In this document: in pieces, positions 1-8,018 of the stretch
How the letters are laid out: every line of letters begins with the position of its first letter
How positions within the stretch are numbered: position 1 is the first letter of the stretch
Source of the DNA: Aminobacter sp. AP02
Lineage (GTDB): Bacteria > Pseudomonadota > Alphaproteobacteria > Rhizobiales > Rhizobiaceae
Reading direction: 5' to 3'
DNA length: 64,000 bases
Assembly: GCF_003148805.1 (NCBI RefSeq)
Contig: NZ_QGGX01000007.1
Coordinates: 186,001-250,000 of the forward strand
The notes under the pieces: model-generated
Seen by the model: the letters and a program-made list of their open reading frames with translations, nothing else
Database searches by the model: none
Told to the model about the DNA's origin: nothing
Program-made: the position numbers and the translations under genes

Positions 1-441
1 CTGCCCGAGATCGGCATCTATATAGATGCCTTCACCACCGGCGTGGTCGCCCTTTCGGTCGCCGGCGGCGCCTTCACCTCTGATGTCATCCGCTCGGGCA
101 TCCTGGCAATCGACCCCGGAATTATCGAGGCCGCGCAGGTCAGTGGGCTCAGGAAAAGCACGATCTTCCGCAAGATCATTCTGCCGATCGCGCTCCGCGC
201 CTCGGTGCGGCCGCTGGGTTCGGTTTTCATCAACCTGATCCTGACGTCGTCGATCCTGTCGACCATCACGCTCAACGAACTGACCGGCTCGGCCAAGATC
301 GTCGCCTCCAACACCTTCAGGCCGTTCGAGGTCTATTTCGTACTTCTGGTGGCCTATGCCGCGCTGACATATGCCGTCTCGATCATCATCGGCATGCTCC
401 ACCGCTATCTCAACCGCAACCAGTCGGAGGGGGCGGTCTGA
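1..441 (+). CDS. Amino-acid ABC transporter permease (5' partial)
   Basis: The reading frame is open from the first base of the window, so the N-terminus is missing; 146 residues are visible. It is an inner-membrane permease of the HisM/GlnP family. The EAA-loop region is recognisable (GIIEAAQVSGLRKSTIFRKIILPIALR), which contacts the ATPase, and hydrophobic segments lie before and after it. The stop codon overlaps the start of the next permease (TGATG), which indicates translational coupling. With the second permease, ATPase and periplasmic binding protein downstream, it forms a polar amino-acid type importer. The substrate cannot be read from the sequence; the neighbouring asparaginase-like hydrolase suggests an Asn-linked or isoaspartyl compound (inference). 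Confidence 0.9.
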   Translation: MPEIGIYIDAFTTGVVALSVAGGAFTSDVIRSGILAIDPGIIEAAQVSGLRKSTIFRKIILPIALRASVRPLGSVFINLILTSSILSTITLNELTGSAKIVASNTFRPFEVYFVLLVAYAALTYAVSIIIGMLHRYLNRNQSEGAV

Positions 442-1112
442 TGCGCTACGGGGATTTCACGCCGTTCGACATTGTCCTGCTTTTGCAAGGCTTGGGCGTA
501 TCGCTCGCGCTGTTTGTCTCGACCACGTTGATCGGGCTTGTCATCGGCACGATCTGGGCAGTCATCCGCTTCTACCGCGTGCCGGTATTGACGCAGATCG
601 TCACCTTTGTCGCCGAGTTGCTCAAGAACTCGCCGGTGCTGGTGCAGCTGTTTCTGGTGTTCTTCGGCCTGCCCGCCTTCTTCAAGATCAACGTCACGCC
701 GACCGAGGCGGCAGTCATCACCCTGTCCGGCAACAGTGCCGCCTTCATCTATGTCATCGCCGTTTCGGCGATCGAGTCGGTCGGCAAAGACCAGCTGGAG
801 GCCGCGCGTGTTTTCGGCTTGACCCGCTGGCAGATCCTGCGCCGGGTGATCGCCCCGCAAGCGGCTGCATTTGCCATCGGCCCGCTCACCGGGCTGCTGG
901 TCAACCAGCTGCAGGTCACCTCGCTGATTTCTGTGATCGGCGTCATGGACCTGACCAAGGTCGGCAACATCCTCAACCTGCGCACGCTGAAGCCGTTCAT
1001 CGTCTGGACCGCCGTCGGCGCGCTCTACTACCTGACCGCGAAGCTGGTCGCCTACGCCGGAGGCCGCTTCGAAAAGCGGCTCAGGGCGCACACGGCATGG
1101 AGAGGCCTCTGA
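441..1112 (+). CDS. Amino-acid ABC transporter permease, second subunit
   Basis: A 223-residue HisQ/GlnP-type inner-membrane permease with about five hydrophobic segments. The N-terminal part carries the family motif LLKNSPVLVQLFLVFFGLP (residues about 60-78), and the EAA loop follows at about 115-135 (LEAARVFGLTRWQILRRVI). Its ATG overlaps the preceding stop codon, and its own stop overlaps the ATG of the ATPase gene (TGATG again). The three genes are therefore tightly coupled. It should pair with the first permease as a heterodimer, as is usual for PAAT-family importers. Confidence 0.93.
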   Translation: MRYGDFTPFDIVLLLQGLGVSLALFVSTTLIGLVIGTIWAVIRFYRVPVLTQIVTFVAELLKNSPVLVQLFLVFFGLPAFFKINVTPTEAAVITLSGNSAAFIYVIAVSAIESVGKDQLEAARVFGLTRWQILRRVIAPQAAAFAIGPLTGLLVNQLQVTSLISVIGVMDLTKVGNILNLRTLKPFIVWTAVGALYYLTAKLVAYAGGRFEKRLRAHTAWRGL

Positions 1113-1843
1113 TGATCAGCGTATCGGGCGTGCGCAAATCCTTTGGCGCGGCCACCGTGCTCAACGGCGTAGACCTCGAAATCCGCCAGGGCGAGGTCGT
1201 CTCGGTGCTGGGCTCGTCGGGCTCCGGCAAGTCGACGCTCATCCGCTGCATCAACGGTCTGGAGAAGATCGACGCGGGCAAGATCACCGTCGACGGCTTC
1301 GATGTCTCCAAGCCGCGCGAGCTCAGTGAGGCGCGAAAACGCTCGGGCACGGTGTTCCAGCTGTTCAACCTTTACCCGCACATGACCGCCGTTCAGAACA
1401 TCGCCCTGGCTCCGGTCGAAGTGCTGAAGGTGCCGCGCAGGCAGGCCGAGGATGAGGCGCGTGAGCTGCTGCGGTCGGTCGGCTTGTCCGAGCGCGCCGA
1501 GGCCTATCCCTCGCAGCTCTCCGGCGGCCAGCGCCAGCGTGTCGGCATCTGCCGGGCACTCGCGATGAAGCCGAGCTATCTCCTGCTCGACGAAGTAACG
1601 AGCGCGCTCGATCCTGAGATGACGTCCGAGGTGCTGTCGATCCTCGCCGCACTCGCCAAGACCGGCACCACCATGGTGTTCGTCACCCACGAGATCGAGT
1701 TCGCGCGCTCCATCTCCACGCGCATTGCCTTCCTCGACAAGGGCCAGCTGATCGCCGACCTGCCTACCGCCGAGTTCTTCTCCGACAAGGGCATGGCCTT
1801 GCCGCGCGTGGCTCAATTCCTCTCCAAGATGCGTAAAGACTGA
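1112..1843 (+). CDS. Amino-acid ABC transporter ATP-binding protein
   Basis: A 243-residue GlnQ/HisP-type ATPase that powers the two upstream permeases from the cytoplasmic face. Visible motifs are Walker A GSSGSGKST, the Q-loop (FQLFNLYPHMT), the signature LSGGQRQRV and Walker B LLLDEVTSALDPE, followed by the switch histidine in VTHE. The ATG at 1112 is preferred because it gives the same TGATG overlap as the gene before; an in-frame ATG at 1097 would add five residues. The next gene begins two bases after its stop. Confidence 0.95.
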   Translation: MISVSGVRKSFGAATVLNGVDLEIRQGEVVSVLGSSGSGKSTLIRCINGLEKIDAGKITVDGFDVSKPRELSEARKRSGTVFQLFNLYPHMTAVQNIALAPVEVLKVPRRQAEDEARELLRSVGLSERAEAYPSQLSGGQRQRVGICRALAMKPSYLLLDEVTSALDPEMTSEVLSILAALAKTGTTMVFVTHEIEFARSISTRIAFLDKGQLIADLPTAEFFSDKGMALPRVAQFLSKMRKD

Positions 1844-1845
1844 AA

Positions 1846-2769
1846 ATGATCCTGCTTGCCAATTCCGAGGCCTGGCCCGGCTTCTCCAAGAGCGTCGACC
1901 TGCTGAAGGCCGGCCGCCACGGCATCGATGCCATGGTCGCCGGCATCAGCGAGGTCGAGCGCGAGGTCAAGGTGCGCTCCGTCGGCTTCGGCGGCTGGCC
2001 CAACATGCTCGGACGCATGGAGTTCGACGCCGGCGTCATGGACGGCACCACCCGCGAAGTGGGTTCGGTCGGCGCCGTGCCCGACACGCTGCCGGTGGCG
2101 GCACTCGCCCATGAGGTGATGAAGCGCCTGCCGCATGTCATGCTCACGGGTGAGGGCGCCCGCCGCTTCGCCACCGAGATCGGTTTCCCCGTTGACGAGA
2201 CGCTCTACGAAGACAGCAAGCGCGTCTGGTGGAATCGCCTCGAAAAGGAGCTTACGCCGGAAGAGCTGGCGCAGTTCCCCGACATTCCGCTGGCCCCGCT
2301 CAGCCGCACCATCACCGATCCGGAGCGTGTTCGCGACACCACCGTGTTCCTGTCGCAGGACAGTCTTGGCGGCCTCAACGTCGTGACCTCGACTTCGGGC
2401 TGGGCCTGGAAGTATCCCGGCCGGCTCGGCGACTCGCCGATCCCGGGCGCTGGCTTCTACGCCGACAGTCGCTTCGGCGCCGCAGCCTGCACCCATACCG
2501 GCGAAATGACCATGCGCTGCGGCACCGCGCGCACCATCGTGCTTGCCATGCGCCTCGGACACACGCTGGAGCAGGCGATAGCGCTCGCGGTCGAGGAACT
2601 GCTCGAGCTCAAGCAGGGCTTCCTGGCCGGCGTCGTCATCCATGCGCTCGACGCACATGGCAACCACAAGGTCGTCAGCCTGAATTGCGAAGAACAGATC
2701 AAATACTGGTTCTGGGATACCGACATGCCAGAGCCGGAACACCGCTTCGCCGAACCTTTCACATCCTAG
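1846..2769 (+). CDS. Glycosylasparaginase / isoaspartyl peptidase family Ntn hydrolase
   Basis: A 307-residue member of the N4-(beta-N-acetylglucosaminyl)-L-asparaginase family (peptidase family T2). Such precursors self-cleave before a threonine that becomes the N-terminal nucleophile. The alpha-subunit hallmarks are present (VGFGGWPNMLG, DAGVMDGTT). The predicted cleavage site is D164/T165. Spacing to TSTSG (181-185), GRLGDSPIPGAG (192-203) and T216 matches the human enzyme: T165, T183, R193, D196 and T216 fall where T206, T224, R234, D237 and T257 are. The position of human G258 is H217 here. There is no signal peptide, so it should act in the cytoplasm, unlike lysosomal AGA. It sits between the ATPase and binding-protein genes of the ABC operon, so its substrate is probably what the transporter imports (inference). 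An isoaspartyl-dipeptidase role is the main alternative. Confidence 0.85.
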   Translation: MILLANSEAWPGFSKSVDLLKAGRHGIDAMVAGISEVEREVKVRSVGFGGWPNMLGRMEFDAGVMDGTTREVGSVGAVPDTLPVAALAHEVMKRLPHVMLTGEGARRFATEIGFPVDETLYEDSKRVWWNRLEKELTPEELAQFPDIPLAPLSRTITDPERVRDTTVFLSQDSLGGLNVVTSTSGWAWKYPGRLGDSPIPGAGFYADSRFGAAACTHTGEMTMRCGTARTIVLAMRLGHTLEQAIALAVEELLELKQGFLAGVVIHALDAHGNHKVVSLNCEEQIKYWFWDTDMPEPEHRFAEPFTS

Positions 2770-2789
2770 AAACCCGAGGGAGGGAAAAA

Positions 2790-3587
2790 ATGAAGAACCT
2801 GATTGCGAAACTGGCAGGCATGGCGCTTGCCATCGGCCTTGCGGCCACGGGCGCGGCCCAGGCCGGCAAGATCGACGAGATCCGCGAGCGCGGCACCGTG
2901 CGCATCGGCGTGTCGCTCGGCGGCGAGCCGATCGGCTTCCGCGACGCCCAGAACAACCCGGTCGGCTATGACGTCGACGTTGCCACCAGGCTCGCCGAGA
3001 AGCTTGGCGTGCCGGTCGAGTTCGTCGATGTGTCGGGCGACGCCCGTATCTCGATGCTGGTCTCGGGCCAGATCGACATCGCGGTTGCCAACACCTCGGC
3101 GACACTCGAGCGCGCAAAGTCGGTGGATTTTTCGATCCCCTACAACCGCGCCGGTCTGCGCATCATCGTCCAGAAGGATGCCGGCATCACCAAGATGGAA
3201 GACCTCGCCGGCAAGAAGATCGTCGTCGGCCGCGGCTCGACGGGCGAGACCTTTATCAAGACCGCTGCCCCGCAGGCCGAGCTCGTCTACACCGATACCT
3301 TCGCGCCCGAGGGCGTGCTGCTGCTCCAGCAAAAGCGTGTCGACGCGGCGATCGAAGACTCCTCGCTGCTCGACTACCTCGCCACCAAGAACGAGAACCT
3401 GGTGACGCTGCCCGGCCTCTACTCCAACGACCCGATCGGCATCGCCGTTGCCAAGGGCGACGAGGGCTTCGTCCGCTGGATCGACATGTTCGTGTCGGAC
3501 TACATCCAGAGTGGCGCCTATGAGGCGAACTACAAGAAGTGGTGGGGCGAGAAGGCCAACCCGCCGGCACTGACCCCGCTCTGGTAA
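2790..3587 (+). CDS. Amino-acid ABC transporter substrate-binding protein
   Basis: A 265-residue periplasmic binding protein of SBP family 3. A signal peptide runs from MKNLIAKLAG to about AAQAG (cleavage near residue 24). The mature part opens with the typical KIDEIRERGTVRIGVSLG and includes GYDVDVATRLAEKLGV, the ligand-contact stretch around VSGDARISMLVSGQIDIAVANTS, and a C-terminal YKKWWGEKANPP. An AGGGAGGG stretch ends four to five bases before ATG 2790 and supports that start. It is the last gene of the ABC operon and ends just before a palindromic repeat that may stop transcription. The ligand cannot be told from the sequence. Confidence 0.94.
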   Translation: MKNLIAKLAGMALAIGLAATGAAQAGKIDEIRERGTVRIGVSLGGEPIGFRDAQNNPVGYDVDVATRLAEKLGVPVEFVDVSGDARISMLVSGQIDIAVANTSATLERAKSVDFSIPYNRAGLRIIVQKDAGITKMEDLAGKKIVVGRGSTGETFIKTAAPQAELVYTDTFAPEGVLLLQQKRVDAAIEDSSLLDYLATKNENLVTLPGLYSNDPIGIAVAKGDEGFVRWIDMFVSDYIQSGAYEANYKKWWGEKANPPALTPLW

Positions 3588-3592
3588 CATCT

Positions 3593-3722
3593 GTTGAGGG
3601 GACCTTCTCCCCGTAAGGATGGGAGAAGGAAGCCGGCCGCAACGCGGGCACCAATGAAGAGAGCCGCAACGCCGACGCCCCCTCTCCCCGTTCTTCACGG
3701 GGAGAGGGTAAGGGTGAGGGGC
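3593..3722. repeat. Intergenic palindromic element, copy 1 (RIME-like)
   Basis: The region holds two hairpin-forming blocks. The second is a perfect 12-bp stem (3680-3691 with 3697-3708, arm CCCTCTCCCCGT) and a 5-nt loop. The first, near 3602-3630, is an imperfect version with the CTTCTCCCCGT core. The same core recurs at 57000-57132 and 63660-63778, so this is a dispersed repeat. Its length and mosaic palindromes resemble rhizobial RIME elements. It lies between the ABC operon and the convergent lacI-type gene and may act as a terminator for both. Confidence 0.7.
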
Positions 3723-3749
3723 AGCTCGGTTTTGGTCGTCAGGCTTGTC

Positions 3750-4748
3750 CTACGACGTCGCCCGCGGCACGAAGAAGGTCGGCACCGTCACTTCGGCCTC
3801 GCCATTGGCAAACTCGCCAGGTCGGGCGAGGAAGCGCAGGATCTCGCCGACATAAGTCTTCTTGTCGTAGCCGATCGACGAGATCGGATAGGCCTCGAAG
3901 TCGGTCAGCGACAGGTTGTCGAAGCCGTAGAGGCGAAAGCCCTCGGGCCTGTTGCCGGGAAAGGCATCGCGGTGAACATCCATGATCCCCATGGCCATGG
4001 CGTCGGAGGTGCAGAACACGGCGTCGGTCGCCGGCCATTCCGGCGATTGCGCGACGTGGCGGCCGCTCTGGTAGGAATAGTCGCCCCGCAGTTCGGCAAT
4101 CAGGCGGATGCCGCGCTGCTCCATCTCGGACTTGTAGTTGGCAATGCGCGACCGCTCGACCGGCGACGATACGCGTCCCGTCACGAGTGCTGCAGTCGCA
4201 ACACCCTTGCCGGCTGCGTCGGCGACGGCTTCGGCGATGCCGATCGCCTCGTTGGGCACGACCGAGGGGGACGAGCCGTCATGCATGCCGTTGAGCATCA
4301 GCACGTCGTCGCTGCGGAACATCTTGCGCACGCTTTCGGCGTCGGCGAAGTCGGAGAAAACCAGTGCAGCATCGACATGATAGGCAACGCCGTTGCGCAG
4401 GAATTCCTCGATCCTTTCGACCGAGCCGACCCGCAGGAAGATGACCTGCTTGCCGATAGACTGTATGTCGCTGATCAGAAGGTCGAACAGGTCGAGGTCG
4501 GAGAAGTCGTGGATGTGGTTGACGATCACCGCGATCAGGTTGACCGTCTTGGTCGTCAGGCTGCGGGCGAGCAGATTGGGCTTGAAGCCGAGTGTTTGGG
4601 CTGCTTCAAGCACACGCGCCCGCTTGTCGGCCGACACCGGGCGGTTTTCGCTCGACAGCGCCCGCGAGGCGATCGCGCGCGATACGCCGGCCAGCTCCGC
4701 GACATCGGCGATTGTCGGCTGGGTGCGTCGTTTGCGCGAACTGTCCAT
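3750..4748 (-). CDS. LacI family transcriptional regulator
   Basis: A 332-residue repressor-type regulator. The N-terminal LacI helix-turn-helix is clear (TIADVAELAGVSRAIASRALS, residues about 11-31), followed by the hinge region NLLARSLTTKTVNLIAVIV and a periplasmic-binding-protein-like effector domain with the DAVFCTSDAMAMG segment. The relatively long insert between helix and hinge and the weakly conserved second half place it in the FruR/PurR-like sugar-responsive group, but the effector cannot be named. It points toward the ABC operon's end and is divergent from the ROK kinase gene, so the 78-bp space upstream could hold its operator. No clear palindrome was found there. Confidence 0.9.
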   Translation of the reverse strand: MDSSRKRRTQPTIADVAELAGVSRAIASRALSSENRPVSADKRARVLEAAQTLGFKPNLLARSLTTKTVNLIAVIVNHIHDFSDLDLFDLLISDIQSIGKQVIFLRVGSVERIEEFLRNGVAYHVDAALVFSDFADAESVRKMFRSDDVLMLNGMHDGSSPSVVPNEAIGIAEAVADAAGKGVATAALVTGRVSSPVERSRIANYKSEMEQRGIRLIAELRGDYSYQSGRHVAQSPEWPATDAVFCTSDAMAMGIMDVHRDAFPGNRPEGFRLYGFDNLSLTDFEAYPISSIGYDKKTYVGEILRFLARPGEFANGEAEVTVPTFFVPRATS

Positions 4749-4826
4749 GAGGGCCTTTGCGAGTCTTGAAATTCGGGCGCCGTGGCCAGACGTCCCGCGG
4801 CTATCATCTATTCGGGAACTGATTTC

Positions 4827-5741
4827 ATGCTTACCTGCTTCGACATTGGCGGTTCAACGATAAAAAGCGCCCGTGCCCGCTCGGCCGGCGAAATCGAGAT
4901 CATCGACCGTGTGGCGACGCCGCTGGACGATTTTGGCGCCTTCGCAGCCGTCATCGCCGAGCGTGTCGCGCTTGACCGGAACGCCACTAAAGGCGTTTCG
5001 ATTTCGATCGCCGGCGTGGTCGATCCGGCCAGCGGCAGCCTGAAATGCGCCAACATCCCTTGCGTCGACGGTCGCATCATTGCCGCCGACCTCGAAGCCG
5101 AAATCGGCACGCCGGTATGGATTGCCAACGATGCCGATTGCTTTGCGCTCGCCGAGGCGACCAGCGGGGCAGGGCGCGGCCATCGCAACGTGTTCGGCAT
5201 CATCCTGGGCACTGGCGTCGGCGGCGGCCTCGTCATCGACGGCCGCATCGTGGCGGGTGCCGGCGGTTACGCCGGCGAGTGGGGACACGGCCAGGCGCTG
5301 GCGACGCGCGTCGGCACACCACCGGTCGAAGTCCCGCATTTTGCCTGCGGCTGCGGCCAGTCTGGCTGCGTCGACACCATCGGCGGCGCGCGCGGGGTGC
5401 AGAAGCTGCACCACTTGTTGTGCGGCGAGGTGCTCTCGAGCACCGAGATCATCGACCGCTGGCGTGAAGGCGAAGCACGCGCACGCCGTACCATGGACAT
5501 CTATCTCGAATTGGTCGGCGTGCCGCTGGCGCTGACGATGAACATCATCGGCTCGTCGATCGTTCCGGTCGGGGGCGGGCTGTCCAACGTGCCCGAGCTG
5601 ATCGCCGCCCTCGACAATGAGGTGCGCGGCCGCACGCTTCGGCGCGCGCAAAGCCCTTTGCTGGTTAAGGCAGCCTTGACCACCGAACCGGGCCTGATCG
5701 GCGCCGCTGCCCTCGGTATCCAGGAGCTGACCCATGCCTGA
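4827..5741 (+). CDS. ROK family sugar kinase
   Basis: A 304-residue ROK-family protein, probably an ATP-dependent hexose or N-acetylhexosamine kinase acting in the cytoplasm. It has the ATP-binding DIGGSTIKS at residues 6-14, the catalytic NDADC segment near 110, LGTGVGGGLVIDG, the EWGH motif, and the zinc-binding CGCGQSGCVD motif near residue 175. ATG 4827 is chosen because it starts directly at the family's first strand; an upstream in-frame start at 4782 would add 15 unsupported residues. The gene overlaps cutC by 8 bp and is divergent from the LacI-type gene. That arrangement suggests a small sugar-catabolic unit, possibly for amino sugar released by the upstream hydrolase (inference). 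Confidence 0.9.
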   Translation: MLTCFDIGGSTIKSARARSAGEIEIIDRVATPLDDFGAFAAVIAERVALDRNATKGVSISIAGVVDPASGSLKCANIPCVDGRIIAADLEAEIGTPVWIANDADCFALAEATSGAGRGHRNVFGIILGTGVGGGLVIDGRIVAGAGGYAGEWGHGQALATRVGTPPVEVPHFACGCGQSGCVDTIGGARGVQKLHHLLCGEVLSSTEIIDRWREGEARARRTMDIYLELVGVPLALTMNIIGSSIVPVGGGLSNVPELIAALDNEVRGRTLRRAQSPLLVKAALTTEPGLIGAAALGIQELTHA

Positions 5742-6456
5742 GATATTGCTCGAAGTCTGCGTCGACAGCCCGCAAAGCCTGGCAGCGGCGATCGAAGGCG
5801 GTGCCGACCGCATCGAATTGTGCGCGGCACTTGAGACCGGAGGCCTCACGCCATCGCCTGGCCTCATGGCGCTTGCCGCCAAGGCGCCAATCCCGGTCTA
5901 TGCGATGATCCGTTCGCGCCCTGGCGATTTCGTCTTCGACGATGCCGACATGACAACCCTGCTCGCTGACATCGACGCGGTGCGCGCTGCCGGTCTCGAA
6001 GGTGTGGTGCTTGGCGCAAACAGGGCCGACGGCACGCTTGATCGCAAAGTCCTCTCGCGTCTGGTGGGCAACGCAAAGGGTCTCGGCATGACGCTTCACC
6101 GCGCCTTCGATCTCGCCGGTCCGGATTTCGCACCTTCCATCGAGCTTGCGGTAGAACTTGGCTTCGAGCGTATCCTGACATCTGGTGGCGAAACGTCCGC
6201 GCTGAAGGGCCTCGACAGGCTGGCGGAATGCTTCGACAAAGCGCGTGGCCGCATCGCCATCATGCCGGGGTCGAGCGTCAATCTCGACACGGTCGACGCC
6301 ATCCGGTCACGGCTGCCTCTGGCTGAAATCCACTCGTCCTGCTCGGCCGCTGCCGATGCGACGAACCTGAAAGCGCTGGAACTCGGCTTCGTTGCGCCAC
6401 GACCCAAGCACACCGATGCGAACATCGTCAGGAAAATGAAGGCCGCCCTCGGCTAG
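5734..6456 (+). CDS. cutC: CutC family protein (copper homeostasis protein CutC)
   Basis: A 240-residue TIM-barrel protein with the family signature at its N-terminus (EVCVDSPQSLAAAIEGGADRIELC) followed by GGLTPSPGLM and, later, TSGGE and MPGSSVN. The family name comes from a copper-tolerance phenotype in E. coli, but its biochemical role is unsettled and a metabolic enzyme role is possible. Its start overlaps the ROK kinase gene by 8 bp, so the two are co-translated, which fits a role in carbohydrate metabolism. The stop codon overlaps the stop of the convergent spoVR gene within the four bases CTAG. Confidence 0.92.
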   Translation: MPEILLEVCVDSPQSLAAAIEGGADRIELCAALETGGLTPSPGLMALAAKAPIPVYAMIRSRPGDFVFDDADMTTLLADIDAVRAAGLEGVVLGANRADGTLDRKVLSRLVGNAKGLGMTLHRAFDLAGPDFAPSIELAVELGFERILTSGGETSALKGLDRLAECFDKARGRIAIMPGSSVNLDTVDAIRSRLPLAEIHSSCSAAADATNLKALELGFVAPRPKHTDANIVRKMKAALG

Positions 6457-8009
6457 ACCTTCTCGGCCAGTTCCTTCGACGAGAACTCGTAGAGCGTCTT
6501 GTCGGTTGCGGCGTCGACCCCGACAATGCTGACCTCGTGGCCCCACAGGCGCTGGATGTAGCGGATCGTTTCGTTGCGGGTCTCTTCCACCAGCGTCGCG
6601 CCATTGTGGACGGTATGCTTGATGCGCAGCTTGCGGTCGCCCTTGAGGTCGGCATCCACGGCCTGGATATCGGGCTGGGTCGCCCCGACGTCGTAATTGT
6701 CGGCGAGCCGCGAGCGCACCCGCTCATAACCGCGCTCGTCGTGGATCGCCGTTACCTCGTAATACGGGTCGGAAGCTTCTTCCTGCAGTGAAAACAGCCG
6801 CATGTCGCGGATCAGCGCCGGGCTTAGGAACTGCCGGATGAAGGATTCGTCGCGATGGGTCGCCCATGCGTCGAGCAAGGTTCCGCACCAGTCGCCATTG
6901 CCGGCGAAATCCGGGAACCAGTCGCGGTCTTCGGCGGTCGGCGCCGTGCAGATGCGCTGGATATCGCGCATCATGTTGAAGCCCAGCGTGTAGGGGTTGA
7001 GGCCGCCATAGCGCGGGTCGTCGAAGCTGGGTTGAAACACCACGTTGGAATGGTTCTGCAACACCTCCAGCATTGAGCCTTCGCTGATCTGGCCCTTGTC
7101 GTAGAGGCGGTTCATGATCGTGTAGTGGACGAAGGTGGCGCAGCCTTCGTTCATCACCTTGGTCTGGCGCTGCGGATAGAAATACTGGGCAATGATGCGC
7201 ACGATGCGCAGGATTTCCCGTTGCCAGGCCTTCAGCACGGGGCTGTATTTTTCCAGGAAGTAGAGCAGGTTTTCTTCAGGGTATTCGATCGCCGATTGCC
7301 GTTCCGCAAGATCGGCCTGCGGTTCGCGGGGCGCCGCGATCTCGGCGGCCTGCGGCAAGGTTCGCCAGAGGTCGCTGAACGTGCGCTCCTCGTGCTCTAG
7401 CCGCTCGCGGATGCGCGCCTGCTCGCGCACGACCGAAAGGCGCGGGCGCCGCCGGTAGCGGAACACGGCTTGCGGCATCAGCGCGTGCGCGGCATCGAGC
7501 ACGGCCTCGACCGCGGCTGGGCCATATCGTTCCTCGCAGCGCGCGATGTAGCTCTTGGCGAACTCCATATAGGGCAGAATGGCGCCGGCATCGGTCCATT
7601 GCTGGAACAGGTAGTTGTTCTTGAAGAAGTGGTTGTGGCCGAAGGAAGCGTGCGCGATCACCAGCGCCTGCAACGCCATGGTGTTTTCTTCCATGAGATA
7701 GGTGATGCAGGGGTTGGAGTTGATTACGAGCTCGTAGGCGAGCCCCATGCGCCCTTTGCGATAAAGGTTCGACTCGTGGACGAAATGTTTTCCGAAGGAC
7801 CAGTGCTGGTACATCAGCGGCATGCCGATGGAAGAGTACGCATCGAGCATCTGCTCGGACGAGATCACCTCGATCTGGTTGGGGTAGAAGTCGAGGCGAA
7901 GTTCGTCGACGGCGATCTCCTTGATCGCGTCATAGGCGCGTGACAGGTCGTCGAAGTTCCAGTCGGAGCTCGTAAACAGCAGCGAAGAGGTTTTCGCGCG
8001 CTTTTCCAC
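6453..8009 (-). CDS. SpoVR family protein
   Basis: A 518-residue SpoVR/YcgB family protein, named after a Bacillus cortex-formation gene; in proteobacteria it is linked to stress and stationary-phase survival. Family features include PNQIEVISSEQMLDAYSSIGMP, MYQHWSFGKHF, INSNPCITYLMEEN and NEGCATFVHY in the middle. It is the third gene of the prkA-yeaH-spoVR unit, starting 9 bp after the yeaH stop. The biochemical activity is unknown. The gene ends in a four-base overlap with the convergent cutC. Confidence 0.95.
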   Translation of the reverse strand: MEKRAKTSSLLFTSSDWNFDDLSRAYDAIKEIAVDELRLDFYPNQIEVISSEQMLDAYSSIGMPLMYQHWSFGKHFVHESNLYRKGRMGLAYELVINSNPCITYLMEENTMALQALVIAHASFGHNHFFKNNYLFQQWTDAGAILPYMEFAKSYIARCEERYGPAAVEAVLDAAHALMPQAVFRYRRRPRLSVVREQARIRERLEHEERTFSDLWRTLPQAAEIAAPREPQADLAERQSAIEYPEENLLYFLEKYSPVLKAWQREILRIVRIIAQYFYPQRQTKVMNEGCATFVHYTIMNRLYDKGQISEGSMLEVLQNHSNVVFQPSFDDPRYGGLNPYTLGFNMMRDIQRICTAPTAEDRDWFPDFAGNGDWCGTLLDAWATHRDESFIRQFLSPALIRDMRLFSLQEEASDPYYEVTAIHDERGYERVRSRLADNYDVGATQPDIQAVDADLKGDRKLRIKHTVHNGATLVEETRNETIRYIQRLWGHEVSIVGVDAATDKTLYEFSSKELAEKV

Positions 8010-8018
8010 CTTGCACCC

